DNA of 64,000 nt from Streptomyces sp. KMM 9044 (GCF_024701375.2 NZ_CP113910.1:5518001-5582000); one strand, 5' to 3'; positions 27,771 to 37,123 are shown, counted from the first letter of the stretch. Translations and numbers: made by a program. The notes: generated from the sequence alone by a model not told the origin.

Positions 27771-28367
27771 TCAGGGCCGTTCCCCGCGCTTGACCTGGGG
27801 CTTGGGCAGGCGCAGCCGGCGCATCTGCAGCGAGCGCATCAGCGCGTAGGCGACGGCGCCGCGGCGATTGTCGCCGGGGAAGCGCTCGGCCAGCCGCTTC
27901 TTCAGCCGGAAACCGGTCACGACGGAGTCGAGCACGATCATCACGATCACGACGAGCCACAGCAGCAGCGCCACGTTCTGCAGCTGGGGCACCTGGATCA
28001 TGCTCAGCACCAGGATGATCACCGCCATCGGCAGGAAGTACTCCGCGATGTTGAACCGTGAGTCGACGTAGTCGCGCGCGAACCGGCGCACCGGCCCCTT
28101 GTCGCGGGCAGGCAGGTAGCGCTCGTCGCCGCTGGCCAGCGCCTGGCGCTGGCGCTCCATCGCGGCCCGGCGCTCGTCACGCTGCCGCTTGGCGGCCTCC
28201 TTGCGCGTCATCGACGTATTGGCCACGCTGCGCCGCTGGGTCTGGGCCTGGCTGCGCTTGGGCGTGGGGCGGCCCTTCGGGGCCTCCGGGTGGCGGGTCT
28301 GAGTGGAGTCGGTCACCGTCGCCTTGTCGGCGTGGGCCTTCTCTTCCTTGGCACGGCTACGGAACAC
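27771..28367 (-). CDS. DUF3043 membrane protein
   Basis: A 198-aa protein of the actinobacterial DUF3043 family. A charged, Lys/Arg/Gln-rich N-terminal half (TPKRSQAQTQRRSVANTSM, then RKEAAKRQRDERRAAMERQRQ) precedes DYVDSRFNIAEYFLPMAVIILVLSMI and LLLWLVVIVMIVLDSVVTGFRL, two membrane helices, and then a basic tail. Function unknown. GTG 28367 is the best start because homology begins FRSRAKEEK. It is divergent from pspA over 296 bp that should hold both promoters. Confidence 0.92.
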   Translation of the reverse strand: MFRSRAKEEKAHADKATVTDSTQTRHPEAPKGRPTPKRSQAQTQRRSVANTSMTRKEAAKRQRDERRAAMERQRQALASGDERYLPARDKGPVRRFARDYVDSRFNIAEYFLPMAVIILVLSMIQVPQLQNVALLLWLVVIVMIVLDSVVTGFRLKKRLAERFPGDNRRGAVAYALMRSLQMRRLRLPKPQVKRGERP

Positions 28368-28663
28368 AAAACCCAAGGGTACGGGGTGTACGGGGTTGGA
28401 CCCCACTCCCGGGGGGGAACGATCCGGCAACACCACGCGTCTGTAGAAGCACAAGAGGGGCGTTGTGTGCGACTTGGGGTGCGTTGTCCGCAGGCACCCC
28501 GGGGAACACCTACTCCCTGCGCTGGACCGGAAGGAGACGCAGTCGTCCTTGGGGAGGAGCGCATCCGCTCCCGGACAGTGCGGTAATGGATGCAGGGCCC
28601 GTACTGTGGGTTCTGTCGCAGAGATGTGAGCCGGAGTCCGTCAGAAGGGGGCGCGCGAAGCCC

Positions 28664-29461
28664 ATGAGCGGTGTCATGAAGCGTATGGGGATGATCTTCC
28701 GCGCGAAGGCGAACAAGGCCCTGGACCGGGCCGAAGATCCGCGCGAGACCCTCGATTACTCGTACCAGAAACAGCTGGAGCTGCTCCAGAAGGTCCGCCG
28801 GGGTGTCGCCGACGTGGCGACCAGCCGCAAGCGCCTGGAGCTCCAGCTCAATCAGCTGCAGTCCCAGTCCTCCAAGCTGGAGGACCAGGGCCGTAAGGCG
28901 CTGGCGCTGGGCCGTGAGGACCTCGCCCGCGAGGCCCTCTCCCGCCGCGCCGCCCTCCAACAGCAGGTGACGGACCTGGAGACACAGCACGCGACCCTCC
29001 AGGGCGAGGAGGAGAAGCTCACCCTCGCTTCCCAGCGGCTCCAGGCCAAGGTCGACGCCTTCCGTACGAGGAAGGAGACCATCAAGGCCACGTACACGGC
29101 GGCGCAGGCGCAGACCCGGATCGGCGAGGCCTTCTCCGGCATCTCCGAGGAGATGGGCGACGTCGGGCTGGCGATCCAGCGGGCCGAGGACAAGACCGCC
29201 CAGCTCCAGGCGCGGGCCGGCGCCCTCGACGAGCTGCTCGCCTCCGGCGCCCTCGACGACCAGTCCGGCATGCGCAAGGACGACATCCAGGCCGAGCTGG
29301 ACCGGCTCTCCGGTGGTACGGATGTGGAGCTGGAACTGCAGCGCATGAAGGCCGAGCTGGCGGGCGGCTCCTCCACCGAGAAGCAGGCCATCGAGGGCGG
29401 CAGCGAGCAGCCCCGGTCGCAGCAGCAGCCGCAGGACACCCCGAGGTTCGACAAGCAGTGA
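28664..29461 (+). CDS. pspA: PspA/IM30 (ESCRT-III-like) membrane-stress protein
   Basis: A 265-aa, almost wholly helical protein that binds and mends stressed membranes. The start MKRMGMIFRAKANKALDRAEDPRETLDYSYQKQLELL is the amphipathic helix and first hairpin of the family. Long coiled coils follow (VADVATSRKRLELQLNQLQSQS, LARRAL-type heptads) up to EMGDVGLAIQRAEDKTAQLQARAGALDEL. An acidic/Gln tail ends the protein. AGAAGGGGG precedes ATG 28664. It leads a rightward run pspA-pspAA-kinase-regulator-RND. Confidence 0.95.
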   Translation: MSGVMKRMGMIFRAKANKALDRAEDPRETLDYSYQKQLELLQKVRRGVADVATSRKRLELQLNQLQSQSSKLEDQGRKALALGREDLAREALSRRAALQQQVTDLETQHATLQGEEEKLTLASQRLQAKVDAFRTRKETIKATYTAAQAQTRIGEAFSGISEEMGDVGLAIQRAEDKTAQLQARAGALDELLASGALDDQSGMRKDDIQAELDRLSGGTDVELELQRMKAELAGGSSTEKQAIEGGSEQPRSQQQPQDTPRFDKQ

Positions 29462-29530
29462 CCGCCGCACGGGACACCGACCCGTGCCGATGACGAGCGA
29501 GGCCCCCGCGCGGGTGCCCAGGAGGCCGAC

Positions 29531-29818
29531 ATGATCGTACGGATCATGGGGGAGGGGCAGGTGGCTCTGGCCGAGAGCCACCTCGCCGAGCTGGACACAC
29601 TGGACGAGGAACTCCTCGCCGAGATGGAGGGCGGCGACGGCCTCGGCTTCCGCCGCACCCTCACCGCCCTGCTGAACAGGGTCCACGAGCTCGGCGAGCC
29701 GCTGCCGGACGACGCGCTGGAACCATCCGACCTCATCCTCCCCTCCCCGGACGCGACCATCGAGGAGGTCCGGGAGCTGCTCGGCGACGACGGCGACGGC
29801 CTGATCCCGGGCACATGA
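29531..29818 (+). CDS. pspAA: PspA-associated protein PspAA
   Basis: A 95-aa acidic protein, MIVRIMGEGQVALAESHLAELDTLDEELLAEMEGGD, matching the PspAA family that accompanies PspA in actinobacteria and archaea. It is thought to act with PspA in membrane-stress signalling. It starts 69 bp after pspA and is followed by the histidine kinase 73 bp later, so it links the structural protein to the two-component pair. Confidence 0.93.
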   Translation: MIVRIMGEGQVALAESHLAELDTLDEELLAEMEGGDGLGFRRTLTALLNRVHELGEPLPDDALEPSDLILPSPDATIEEVRELLGDDGDGLIPGT

Positions 29819-29891
29819 GCCCCCGGCCCGCAGGGCCGCCCGCCTCCGTACGTTCCCCGCACGCCCCCGCGAGGCCGTACGGTGAACGGCT

Positions 29892-31139
29892 GTGAGCACC
29901 TTCCAGCGGGCCCGGCGGCGGCTGCGCGCGCACCCCTTCGCCCTGGACACGGCCCTGGCCGCGGGCGTCCTGACGTGCATGCTGGCCGGCTCCCTCGTGG
30001 ACCCGCACGGCCCTGACGGCGTCACCTGGACGCTGCATGCCCCGGATCTGCTCAGTCTGGTCCTCATGGTGCTCGCCGCCGCCGCGCTCCCCTTCCGGCG
30101 CCGCGCGCCCCGCGCGGTCCTCGGCTTCACCGGCGGTGCCTCCCTGGTGGAGTCCGTCACCGGGGACCCCCGTGCCCCGGTCGCGATGTGCGTGGTCGTC
30201 GCGCTCTACACCGTCGCCTCCACCACCGACCGCCCCACCACCTGGCGGGCCGGCCTGCTCACCATGACCGTCCTCACCGGCGCCGCCATGATCGCAGGCC
30301 CGCTGCCCTGGTACGCCCAGGAGAACCTGGGGATCTTCGCCTGGACCGGCATCGGCGCCACCGCAGGGGACGCCGTCCGCAGCCGCCGCGCCTTCGTCCA
30401 GGCCATCAGGGAACGTGCCGAGCGGGCCGAACGCACCCGCGAGGAGGAGGCCCGCCGCCGCGTCGCCGAGGAACGCCTGCGCATCGCCCGCGACCTGCAC
30501 GACGTCGTCGCCCACCACATCGCGCTGGTCAACGTCCAGGCCGGGGTCGCCGCCCACGTCATGGACAAGCGGCCCGACCAGGCCAAGGAGGCCCTCGCCC
30601 ACGTACGCGAGGCCAGCCGCTCGGCGCTCGGCGAACTGCGCGCCACCGTCGGCCTGCTGCGCCAGTCCGGCGACCCCGAGGCGCCCACCGAGCCCGCCCC
30701 CGGCCTGGACCGCCTCGACGAACTCACCGGCACCTTCCGCAGCGCCGGCCTGCGCGTCCTGGTCGCCCGTGAGGACCGGCGCCCGGACCACGCCCCCGCG
30801 CTGCCCGCCGCCGTCGACCTGGCCGCCTACCGGGTCGTCCAGGAGGCTCTCACCAACGTCCAGAAACACGCCGGCACCGAGGCGAAGGCGGAGGTCAGCG
30901 TCGTCCGGGTGGGCCCGCACCTCGAGGTCACCGTCCTGGACGACGGCACAGGCGCGGTCCGGCACGAGGCTCCCGCCGCCAACGGCGACGGAGGCGGCCA
31001 CGGCCTGCTCGGGATGCGGGAACGCGTCACCGCCCTGCGCGGCACCCTCACCACCGGCCCCCGCTACGGCGGCGGCTTCCGCGTCCATGCGATCCTGCCC
31101 GTCGAGCCCCGCACGTCCGCGGTCCAGGACGGTTCGTGA
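29892..31139 (+). CDS. NarL-type (HisKA_3) sensor histidine kinase
   Basis: A 415-aa membrane sensor. Four to five hydrophobic segments occupy residues ~15-160 with little extracellular domain, as in intramembrane-sensing kinases. The dimerisation/phospho-acceptor helix is RLRIARDLHDVVAHHIALVNVQAGVAAHVM. The ATPase half has YRVVQEALTNVQKHAGTEAK (N box), VLDDGTG and GHGLLGMRERVTALRG (G boxes). Start GTG 29892. It is 52 bp upstream of the response regulator. The gene order implies that it senses envelope stress linked to PspA (inference from context). Confidence 0.95.
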   Translation: MSTFQRARRRLRAHPFALDTALAAGVLTCMLAGSLVDPHGPDGVTWTLHAPDLLSLVLMVLAAAALPFRRRAPRAVLGFTGGASLVESVTGDPRAPVAMCVVVALYTVASTTDRPTTWRAGLLTMTVLTGAAMIAGPLPWYAQENLGIFAWTGIGATAGDAVRSRRAFVQAIRERAERAERTREEEARRRVAEERLRIARDLHDVVAHHIALVNVQAGVAAHVMDKRPDQAKEALAHVREASRSALGELRATVGLLRQSGDPEAPTEPAPGLDRLDELTGTFRSAGLRVLVAREDRRPDHAPALPAAVDLAAYRVVQEALTNVQKHAGTEAKAEVSVVRVGPHLEVTVLDDGTGAVRHEAPAANGDGGGHGLLGMRERVTALRGTLTTGPRYGGGFRVHAILPVEPRTSAVQDGS

Positions 31140-31191
31140 CCCGCCCACAGCCCGGGACGGCGGCCCGTGACCAGCACTCCTGGGGGAACCC

Positions 31192-31878
31192 GTGACCATC
31201 CGCGTCCTGCTCGCCGACGACCAGGCCCTGCTGCGCAGCGCCTTCCGCGTGCTCGTCGACTCCGAGCCGGACATGGAGGTGGTGGGCGAGGCGTCCGACG
31301 GTGCCGAGGCGGTCCGCCTGGCCCGCGCACAGCGCGCGGACATCGTCCTGATGGACATCCGGATGCCCGGCACCGACGGTCTCGCGGCCACCCGCCTGAT
31401 CAGCGCGGACCCCGAACTCGACGGGGTCCGCGTGGTGATCCTGACGACCTTCGAGGTCGACGACTACGTGGTGCAGTCGCTGCGGGCCGGTGCCTCCGGC
31501 TTCCTCGGCAAGGGCTCCGAACCCGGCGAACTGCTGAGCGCCATCCGGATCGCCGCCGAGGGCGACGCGCTGCTGTCCCCGGCCGCCACCAAGGGCCTGA
31601 TCGCCCGTTTCCTCGCCCAGGAGGGCACGGCCGACGGCGCCGGCCGCGACCCGGCCCGCGCGCAGCGGCTCGACTCGCTGACCATGCGGGAGCGCGAAGT
31701 GCTGGTCCAGGTGGCCGGCGGCCACTCCAACGACGAGATCGCCCGGCGCCTGGAGGTCAGCCCGCTGACCGTCAAGACACACGTCAACCGGGCCATGGCC
31801 AAGCTCGGCGCCCGCGACCGGGCCCAGTTGGTCGTGACCGCCTACGAGTCCGGCCTGGTCCGCCCGAGGACGGACTGA
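31192..31878 (+). CDS. NarL/FixJ-family response regulator
   Basis: A 228-aa regulator. Receiver domain residues 1-120 carry the acidic pair in LLADDQ, the phospho-acceptor Asp in IVLMDIRMPG, and the switch Thr in VVILTTFEVDDYV. The conserved Lys is in SGFLGKGSEP. The LuxR-type HTH is LTMREREVLVQVAGGHSNDEIARRLEVSPLTVKTHVNRAMAKL. The GTG at 31192 follows GGGGGA. It is the partner of the kinase just upstream and could control pspA, itself or the RND gene 207 bp downstream. Confidence 0.95.
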   Translation: MTIRVLLADDQALLRSAFRVLVDSEPDMEVVGEASDGAEAVRLARAQRADIVLMDIRMPGTDGLAATRLISADPELDGVRVVILTTFEVDDYVVQSLRAGASGFLGKGSEPGELLSAIRIAAEGDALLSPAATKGLIARFLAQEGTADGAGRDPARAQRLDSLTMREREVLVQVAGGHSNDEIARRLEVSPLTVKTHVNRAMAKLGARDRAQLVVTAYESGLVRPRTD

Positions 31879-32085
31879 ACGCGACCGCGTGTACTGCGGG
31901 GGGAGTAGCCGGCGCCCGAAGGAACGGGACCTCGGGCCTACGGATCGACCCTCCCGATGCACCACTGTGTAGAGCGCGCACCCGGCTCGGCCCGGCCGTG
32001 CCCCCGCCCGTGACCGTGCGTCAGACGGTGCCGGTGACCGCTTCCGACCGCTCACAGACGCTCACAGAAGAGAGATCCGTAACCC

Positions 32086-35000
32086 ATGTCCTGGCTGGCC
32101 AGATTCAGCCTCGCGCAACGCGCGCTGATCGGTCTCATGTCGATCGTCGCGCTCGTGTTCGGGGCGATCGCGATACCTCAGCTCAAGCAACAGCTGCTGC
32201 CCACCATCGAACTGCCCATGGTCTCCGTGATCGCCCCCTACCAGGGCGCGTCCCCGGACGTGGTGGAGAAGCAGGTCGTCGAGCCCATCGAGAACAACCT
32301 GGAGGCCGTCGACGGCATCTCCGGTGTCACCTCGACGGCCAGCGAGGGCAACGCCGTGATCATGGCGTCCTTCGACTTCGGCAACGAGACCGAACAGCTC
32401 GTCGCCGACGTCCAGCAGGCCGTCAACCGGGCCCGCGTCCTGCTTCCCGACGCCGTGGACCCGCAGGTCGTCGCCGGCAGCACCGACGACATCCCGACCC
32501 TGGTCCTCGCCGTCACCTCCGACGAGGACCAGCAGGCCCTCGCCGACCGGCTCGACCGGACCGTGGTCACCGAACTCGAGGGCATCGACGGCGTCGGCCA
32601 GGTCACCGTGGACGGCGTCCGGGACCTCCAGGTCACCGTCACCCCCGACGACGCCGAGCTCGCCGACGCCGGTCTCACGGCGCAGGCGCTCACCCAGGCC
32701 CTCCAGGCGGGCGGCGCGACCGTCCCGGCCGGCTCCTTCGACGAGGACGGCGCCAACCGCACCGTCCAGGTCGGCGGCGGCTACACCTCGCTCGAGCAGA
32801 TCGAGGACCTGATGGTCACCGGACAGCCCGGTGAGGGCAAGCCGGTCCGCCTCGGCTCCGTGGCCGAGGTCGAGCAGCAGGAGGCCAGGGCCGACTCCCT
32901 CACCCGCACCAACGGCGAGCCCAGCCTCGCCGTGGTCGTCACCATGGACCACGACGGCAGCGCCGTCGCGATCTCGGACGCCGTCGCGGAGAAGCTGCCC
33001 GACCTGAGCGAATCCCTCGGCTCGGGCGCCGAACTCACGGTCGTCAGCGACCAGGGCCCGGCCGTCGCCAAGGCCATCGAGGGCCTGACCACCGAGGGCA
33101 CCCTCGGTCTGGTCTTCGCGGTCCTGGTGATCCTGGTCTTCCTCGCCTCGATCCGCTCGACCCTCGTCACCGCGGTGTCCATCCCGCTGTCCGTCGTGCT
33201 CGCGCTGATCGTGCTGTGGACGCGCGACCTGTCGCTGAACATGCTGACCCTCGGCGCGCTGACCATCGCGGTCGGCCGGGTCGTGGACGACTCCATCGTC
33301 GTCCTGGAGAACATCAAGCGGCACCTCGGCTACGGCGAGGAGCGCCGTGAGGCGATCCTGGGCGCCGTCCGCGAGGTGGCCGGCGCGGTGACGTCCGCGA
33401 CGTTCACCACCGTCGCCGTCTTCCTGCCGATCGGCCTGGTCGGCGGCATGGTGGGCGAGCTGTTCGGCTCCTTCAGCATCACCGTCACGGCGGCGTTGCT
33501 CGCCTCCCTGCTGGTGTCGCTGACGGTCGTCCCCGTCCTGTCGTACTGGTTCCTGCGTCCCCCGAAGGGCACCCCCGAGGACGCCGAGGAAGCCCGCAGG
33601 CTGGCCGAGGAGAAGGAGGCGAAGAGCCGCCTCCAGAAGTTCTACGTCTCCGTCCTGCGCTTCGCCACCCGGCGCAGGCCGGCCAGCATCGCCATCGCGG
33701 TCGTCGTCCTGATCGGCACGTTCGGCATGACCCCGCTGCTCAAGACCAACTTCTTCGACCAGGGCGAGCAGCAGGTCCTCACGGTCCGTCAGGAGCTGGA
33801 GCCCGGCACCAGCCTCGAGGCGACCGACGCGCAGGCCAGGAAGGTCGAGAAGCTGCTCGGCGACACCGAGGGCGTCAGGGACCACCAGGTCACCATCGGC
33901 TCGTCCGGCTTCATGGCGGCCTTCGGCGGCGGCACGGACACCAACCAGGCCAGTTACCAGGTGATGCTGGAGGACTCCGCGTCCTCCGAGGACGTGCAGG
34001 AGCGCCTCGAGAAGGGCCTCGCCGGACTCGACGGCATCGGCACCACCACCATCGCGGGCGGCGACGGATTCGCCAGCCAGGACCTGAGCGTCGTCGTCAA
34101 GGCGGCCGACGCGCAGGTGCTGCGCAAGGCGGCCGACCAGGTACGGGAGGCCGTGGCCTCGCTGGACGACGTCGCGGACGTCACCAGCGATCTGTCGCAG
34201 AGCGTCCCGCGGATCTCCGTGGAGGCCGACTCCCGTGCCGCCGCGGCCGGATTCAACAGCCAGACGCTCGGCGCGGCCGTCGCCCAGGCGATCCGGGGCA
34301 CCCCCGCCGCCAAGGTGGTCCTCGACGACACCGAGCGCGACGTCGTCATCCGCTCGGCCGAACCGGCCACCACCCTGGCCGAACTGAAGAAGCTGCGCCT
34401 GGGCCCGGTGGAGCTGGGCGACATCGCCACCGTCGAGCTGAAGGACGGCCCGGTGTCCATGACCCGGATCGACGGCCAGCGCTCCGCCACCGTCACCGCC
34501 CGCCCGACCGGTGACAACACCGGCGCGGTCAGCGCCGAGCTCCAGACGAAGATCGACGCGCTCACCCTCCCGGCGGGCGCGACGGCCGAGATCGGCGGCG
34601 TGTCCGAGGACCAGGACGAGGCGTTCGCCAACCTGGGCCTGGCGATGCTCGCGGCGATCGCGATCATCTTCATGCTGCTCGTCGGCACCTTCCGGTCGCT
34701 CGCCCAGCCGCTGATCCTGCTGGTGTCCATCCCTTTCGCGGCGACGGGCGCGATCGGCCTGCTGATCGTCACGGGCACCCCGATGGGCGTCCCGGCGATG
34801 ATCGGCATGCTGATGCTGACCGGCATCGTGGTCACCAACGCGATCGTGCTGATCGACCTGATCAACCAGTACCGCGCCCAGGGGCACGGCGTCGTCGAGG
34901 CCGTGATCGAGGGCGGCCGGCACCGGCTGCGCCCGATCCTCATGACGGCCCTGGCGACGATCTTCGCCCTGCTCCCGATGGCGCTCGGCGTCACCGGTGA

Positions 35001-35202
35001 GGGCGGCTTCATCGCCCAGCCGCTGGCCGTGGTGGTGATCGGCGGTCTGATCACGTCGACGCTGCTGACCCTGCTCCTGGTGCCGACGCTCTACGCGATG
35101 CTGGAGCTCCGCAAGGAGCGGCGCGCGAAGAAGCGGGCGGAGAAGAAGGGCGCGACTGCGCAGCCGGAGGCTTCGGAGGAACCGGAGCCGGCCCAGGTCT
35201 GA
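32086..35202 (+). CDS. RND-family (HAE1-like) efflux permease
   Basis: A 1038-aa, 12-helix proton-driven exporter of the AcrB/MdtC type. It starts MSWLARFSLAQRALIGLMSIVALVFGAIAIPQLKQQLLPTIELP. The proton-relay Asp pair is in GRVVDDSIVVLENIKRHL in helix 4. The two halves have matching soluble porter loops. The second half ends in TGIVVTNAIVLIDLINQYRAQGHGVVEAVIEGGRHRLRPILMTAL. The C-terminus is a cytoplasmic Lys/Glu tail. No membrane-fusion or outer-membrane partner is nearby, as expected for a monoderm. It lies 207 bp downstream of the response regulator and may have its own promoter. Confidence 0.95.
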   Translation: MSWLARFSLAQRALIGLMSIVALVFGAIAIPQLKQQLLPTIELPMVSVIAPYQGASPDVVEKQVVEPIENNLEAVDGISGVTSTASEGNAVIMASFDFGNETEQLVADVQQAVNRARVLLPDAVDPQVVAGSTDDIPTLVLAVTSDEDQQALADRLDRTVVTELEGIDGVGQVTVDGVRDLQVTVTPDDAELADAGLTAQALTQALQAGGATVPAGSFDEDGANRTVQVGGGYTSLEQIEDLMVTGQPGEGKPVRLGSVAEVEQQEARADSLTRTNGEPSLAVVVTMDHDGSAVAISDAVAEKLPDLSESLGSGAELTVVSDQGPAVAKAIEGLTTEGTLGLVFAVLVILVFLASIRSTLVTAVSIPLSVVLALIVLWTRDLSLNMLTLGALTIAVGRVVDDSIVVLENIKRHLGYGEERREAILGAVREVAGAVTSATFTTVAVFLPIGLVGGMVGELFGSFSITVTAALLASLLVSLTVVPVLSYWFLRPPKGTPEDAEEARRLAEEKEAKSRLQKFYVSVLRFATRRRPASIAIAVVVLIGTFGMTPLLKTNFFDQGEQQVLTVRQELEPGTSLEATDAQARKVEKLLGDTEGVRDHQVTIGSSGFMAAFGGGTDTNQASYQVMLEDSASSEDVQERLEKGLAGLDGIGTTTIAGGDGFASQDLSVVVKAADAQVLRKAADQVREAVASLDDVADVTSDLSQSVPRISVEADSRAAAAGFNSQTLGAAVAQAIRGTPAAKVVLDDTERDVVIRSAEPATTLAELKKLRLGPVELGDIATVELKDGPVSMTRIDGQRSATVTARPTGDNTGAVSAELQTKIDALTLPAGATAEIGGVSEDQDEAFANLGLAMLAAIAIIFMLLVGTFRSLAQPLILLVSIPFAATGAIGLLIVTGTPMGVPAMIGMLMLTGIVVTNAIVLIDLINQYRAQGHGVVEAVIEGGRHRLRPILMTALATIFALLPMALGVTGEGGFIAQPLAVVVIGGLITSTLLTLLLVPTLYAMLELRKERRAKKRAEKKGATAQPEASEEPEPAQV

Positions 35203-35218
35203 CGTCCGCCCGTAGGAC

Positions 35219-35257
35219 GAAGGGGCGCCCCGTGGAGTCATCACGGGGCGCCCCTTC
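35219..35257. terminator. Perfect 16-bp hairpin after the RND gene
   Basis: The arms GAAGGGGCGCCCCGTG (35219-35234) and CACGGGGCGCCCCTTC (35242-35257) have a 7-nt loop, 17 bp past the RND stop. The symmetry suits both directions, which would also block transcription coming from the intron side. Confidence 0.85.
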
Positions 35258-35420
35258 GCGCCGTCCCGGCGTTGTCAGGGCTGCTTCCCGTCTTCACCGG
35301 CGTTCCCCGGCTCGGACTGCCCTCAGCTCCACCGTCCCGCTGCGACGGCCCGGCGGTGGGGTAGGGGTCGGACCGGGGCGCGGTACTGGCCTTGTGACCA
35401 GCCCGTTTCCCCGGCCCGCC

Positions 35421-35460
35421 CTCCGCACCGGACATGCGACTCTCACCGCATCCGGCGCTC
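35421..35460 (-). ncRNA. Group II intron domain V
   Basis: On the minus strand the catalytic hairpin has the AGC triad at its base, the paired arms GCCGGATGCGG and GTCGCATGTCCGG with the two-base bulge, and a GAGA loop in place of the usual GAAA. It lies 27 nt past the maturase stop, as expected for the end of domain IV to domain V. Confidence 0.7.
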
Positions 35461-35486
35461 CACGGACTCCCGCTGGGCCGCACGGC

Positions 35487-36873
35487 TCACGCCGTCGCGG
35501 TCTTCGCCCACGGTGTCGGGATGCTGTATCCGCGCCGGCGATAGCGGGTCACCTTCACCCGCTGCGGGACGAACAGCGTGATCCCGTCCTCCTCGGGCCG
35601 CCAACCGGGTTCACCGGCCAGACAGCGGCGCCGCAGAGTCCTCCAGTCGATCCCGGGATGTTGTTTCCTCAGCCACAGGGTCACTCGACGCCAAGTGAAG
35701 TCGTCGAGAGAGTGGAATGTGGCCGCGGAGGACCCGAACCGGAAGTAGTAACACCATCCCCTCACCGCCGAGTTGAGCTGGCGGAGCAGGTCGGCGAGGG
35801 TGCGTTGACCTCTCTTGTCAGTCACCGCCCGAACCTTGCCCGTGATGGAGGCCAGCGCCTTCTTCGACGGGTAGGTGCAGACGTAGTGCTCGCTGGTGCC
35901 CTTCTTGCGCCTCCGCTGGATGCGGAAGCCGAGAAAGTCCAGGCCCTCGTCAATGTGACAGACACGGGTCTTGGTCTCGGACAGACGAAGCCCCAGCGGG
36001 GCAAGTACGGCCGTGACCTCCTCCCACAGCGCGTCCGCGTGAGCTCGGGCGCCGCACACCATGATCGGAAAATCGTCCGCGTAGCGGACGATCCGGTATG
36101 TGGCGCCTCCGCGTCGACGGTGTGCTGTCCGCCTGCCGCCACTGCCGCGAGCGTCCCACTTGGCGCAGAAGTGTTCATCCAGTGCCGAGAGAGCGATGTT
36201 CGCCAACAGCGGCGAGGCGATGCCGCCTTGGGGTGTGCCGGTGTTCGTGTCCCTGGTCTCGCCGTCGGCGGACATGATGCCCGCCTTCAGGAACGCCTTG
36301 ACCAGGGCCAGAACCCGCTTGTCTCCGACTTGTCCGCACATTCCGCTCAAGAAGAGCGGAATGTGCGATGTTGTCGAAGCACGCTTCGATGTCCGCGTCC
36401 AGCACCCAGTGGTAGCCCTTGGTGCCGAGGTGATGGACCTCAGCGATCGCGTCGTGGGCCCGTCGTTCGGGGCGAAAGCCGTAGCTGACCGGCTTGAAGG
36501 ACGCCTCGAAGATCGGTTCCAGGACCAGCACGAGTGAGGCTTGCACGAGCCTGTCCATCGCGGTGGGGATCCCCGGTCTCCTGAGCTTTCCCCCGCTGCC
36601 CCGCTTGGGGATCATGCGCTCCCGCACCGGCAGAGGAGTGAACGTGCGGGCCTTCAACTGCTCCCGCGCGTTCTTCAGGAAGGCCACAGTGTCGGCGTCG
36701 TCGGCGATGAAGGCCGGGATGGCCCGGTCCACGCCGGCGGTGCGCGCCCCCTTGTTGCCCCTCACCCTCTCCCACGCAACCGTGAGGAAGTCGGGGTGAT
36801 GGACGAGGTTGTAGAGATCATCGAACCTGCGGCCGGGATCATCGACCGCCCATTGGTGCAGCTTGGTCTGCAT
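35487..36873 (-). pseudogene. ltrA: Group II intron maturase/reverse transcriptase, single-base frameshift
   Basis: Two frames together encode a ~461-aa RT-maturase. Frame one, from MQTKLHQWAVDDPGRRFDDLYNLVHH, covers RT blocks 0-3 (GVDRAIPAFI; RPGIPTAMDRLVQASLVLVLEP; YGFRPERRAHDAI; VLDADIEACFDNI). It runs into nonsense after LLER. Frame two resumes at MCGQVGDKRVLALVKAFLKAG, with GTPQGGIASPLLANIAL, the catalytic YADD in IVRYADDF, and maturase domain X to the end. No HNH nuclease domain. The break is one extra A at about 36357-36358 (CGGAATG against expected CGGATG), inside a hairpin it makes perfect. Programmed frameshifting cannot be excluded, but a dead copy is more likely. Confidence 0.85.
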
Positions 36874-37123
36874 CCGTCGTACCCGCAGCCGGGCCCCATC
36901 GGGGTCGGGCCACAGCTCACCGGTGTTCACCAGCGTCTCCGTCCCTTGCAGCTCCTCAACTACGTGAATCCGCTGGGCTGCTTCGCCATGCGGACGGCTT
37001 TCCCGTCCCCGGACCACTACCAGCCCTCCGCCCCACCCCGGGCCGTCGGCGGACGTCGCGCCTTCCCGCCCACCGCGCTTGGAGAGCGCACTGAGACGAG
37101 AGCTTCGGGGTGGTTCCCACAGA

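Larger units (their letters stand above)
35361..37091 (-). mobile_element. Degenerate group II intron, probably 5'-truncated
   Basis: A maturase/reverse transcriptase pseudogene is followed on the minus strand by a domain V-like hairpin (35421-35460) and a domain VI-like stem, ending in CCCCTAC at 35361. The 5' limit is less sure. A GTGCG at 37091 reads like an intron start, but only ~218 nt separate it from the maturase start, too short for domains I-III. Either domain I is lost or the true edge is elsewhere within 36960-37123. The element sits between the RND terminator and the nadA terminator and disrupts neither gene. 5' truncation is a usual result of incomplete reverse transcription. 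Confidence 0.72.

Noticed and set aside
32062..35244. 1,060-codon minus-strand frame opposite the RND gene
   Set aside because: Composition dominated by Asp/Gly/Arg/His; exact antisense of a clear 12-helix transporter.
35241..35483. Small minus-strand open frame between the RND terminator and the maturase
   Set aside because: It overlaps intron domains V/VI and the terminator; no homology-like features or ribosome-binding site.
37085..37091. GTGCG as a firm intron 5' end
   Set aside because: Right sequence and strand, but only ~218 nt before the maturase; kept as a provisional border only.
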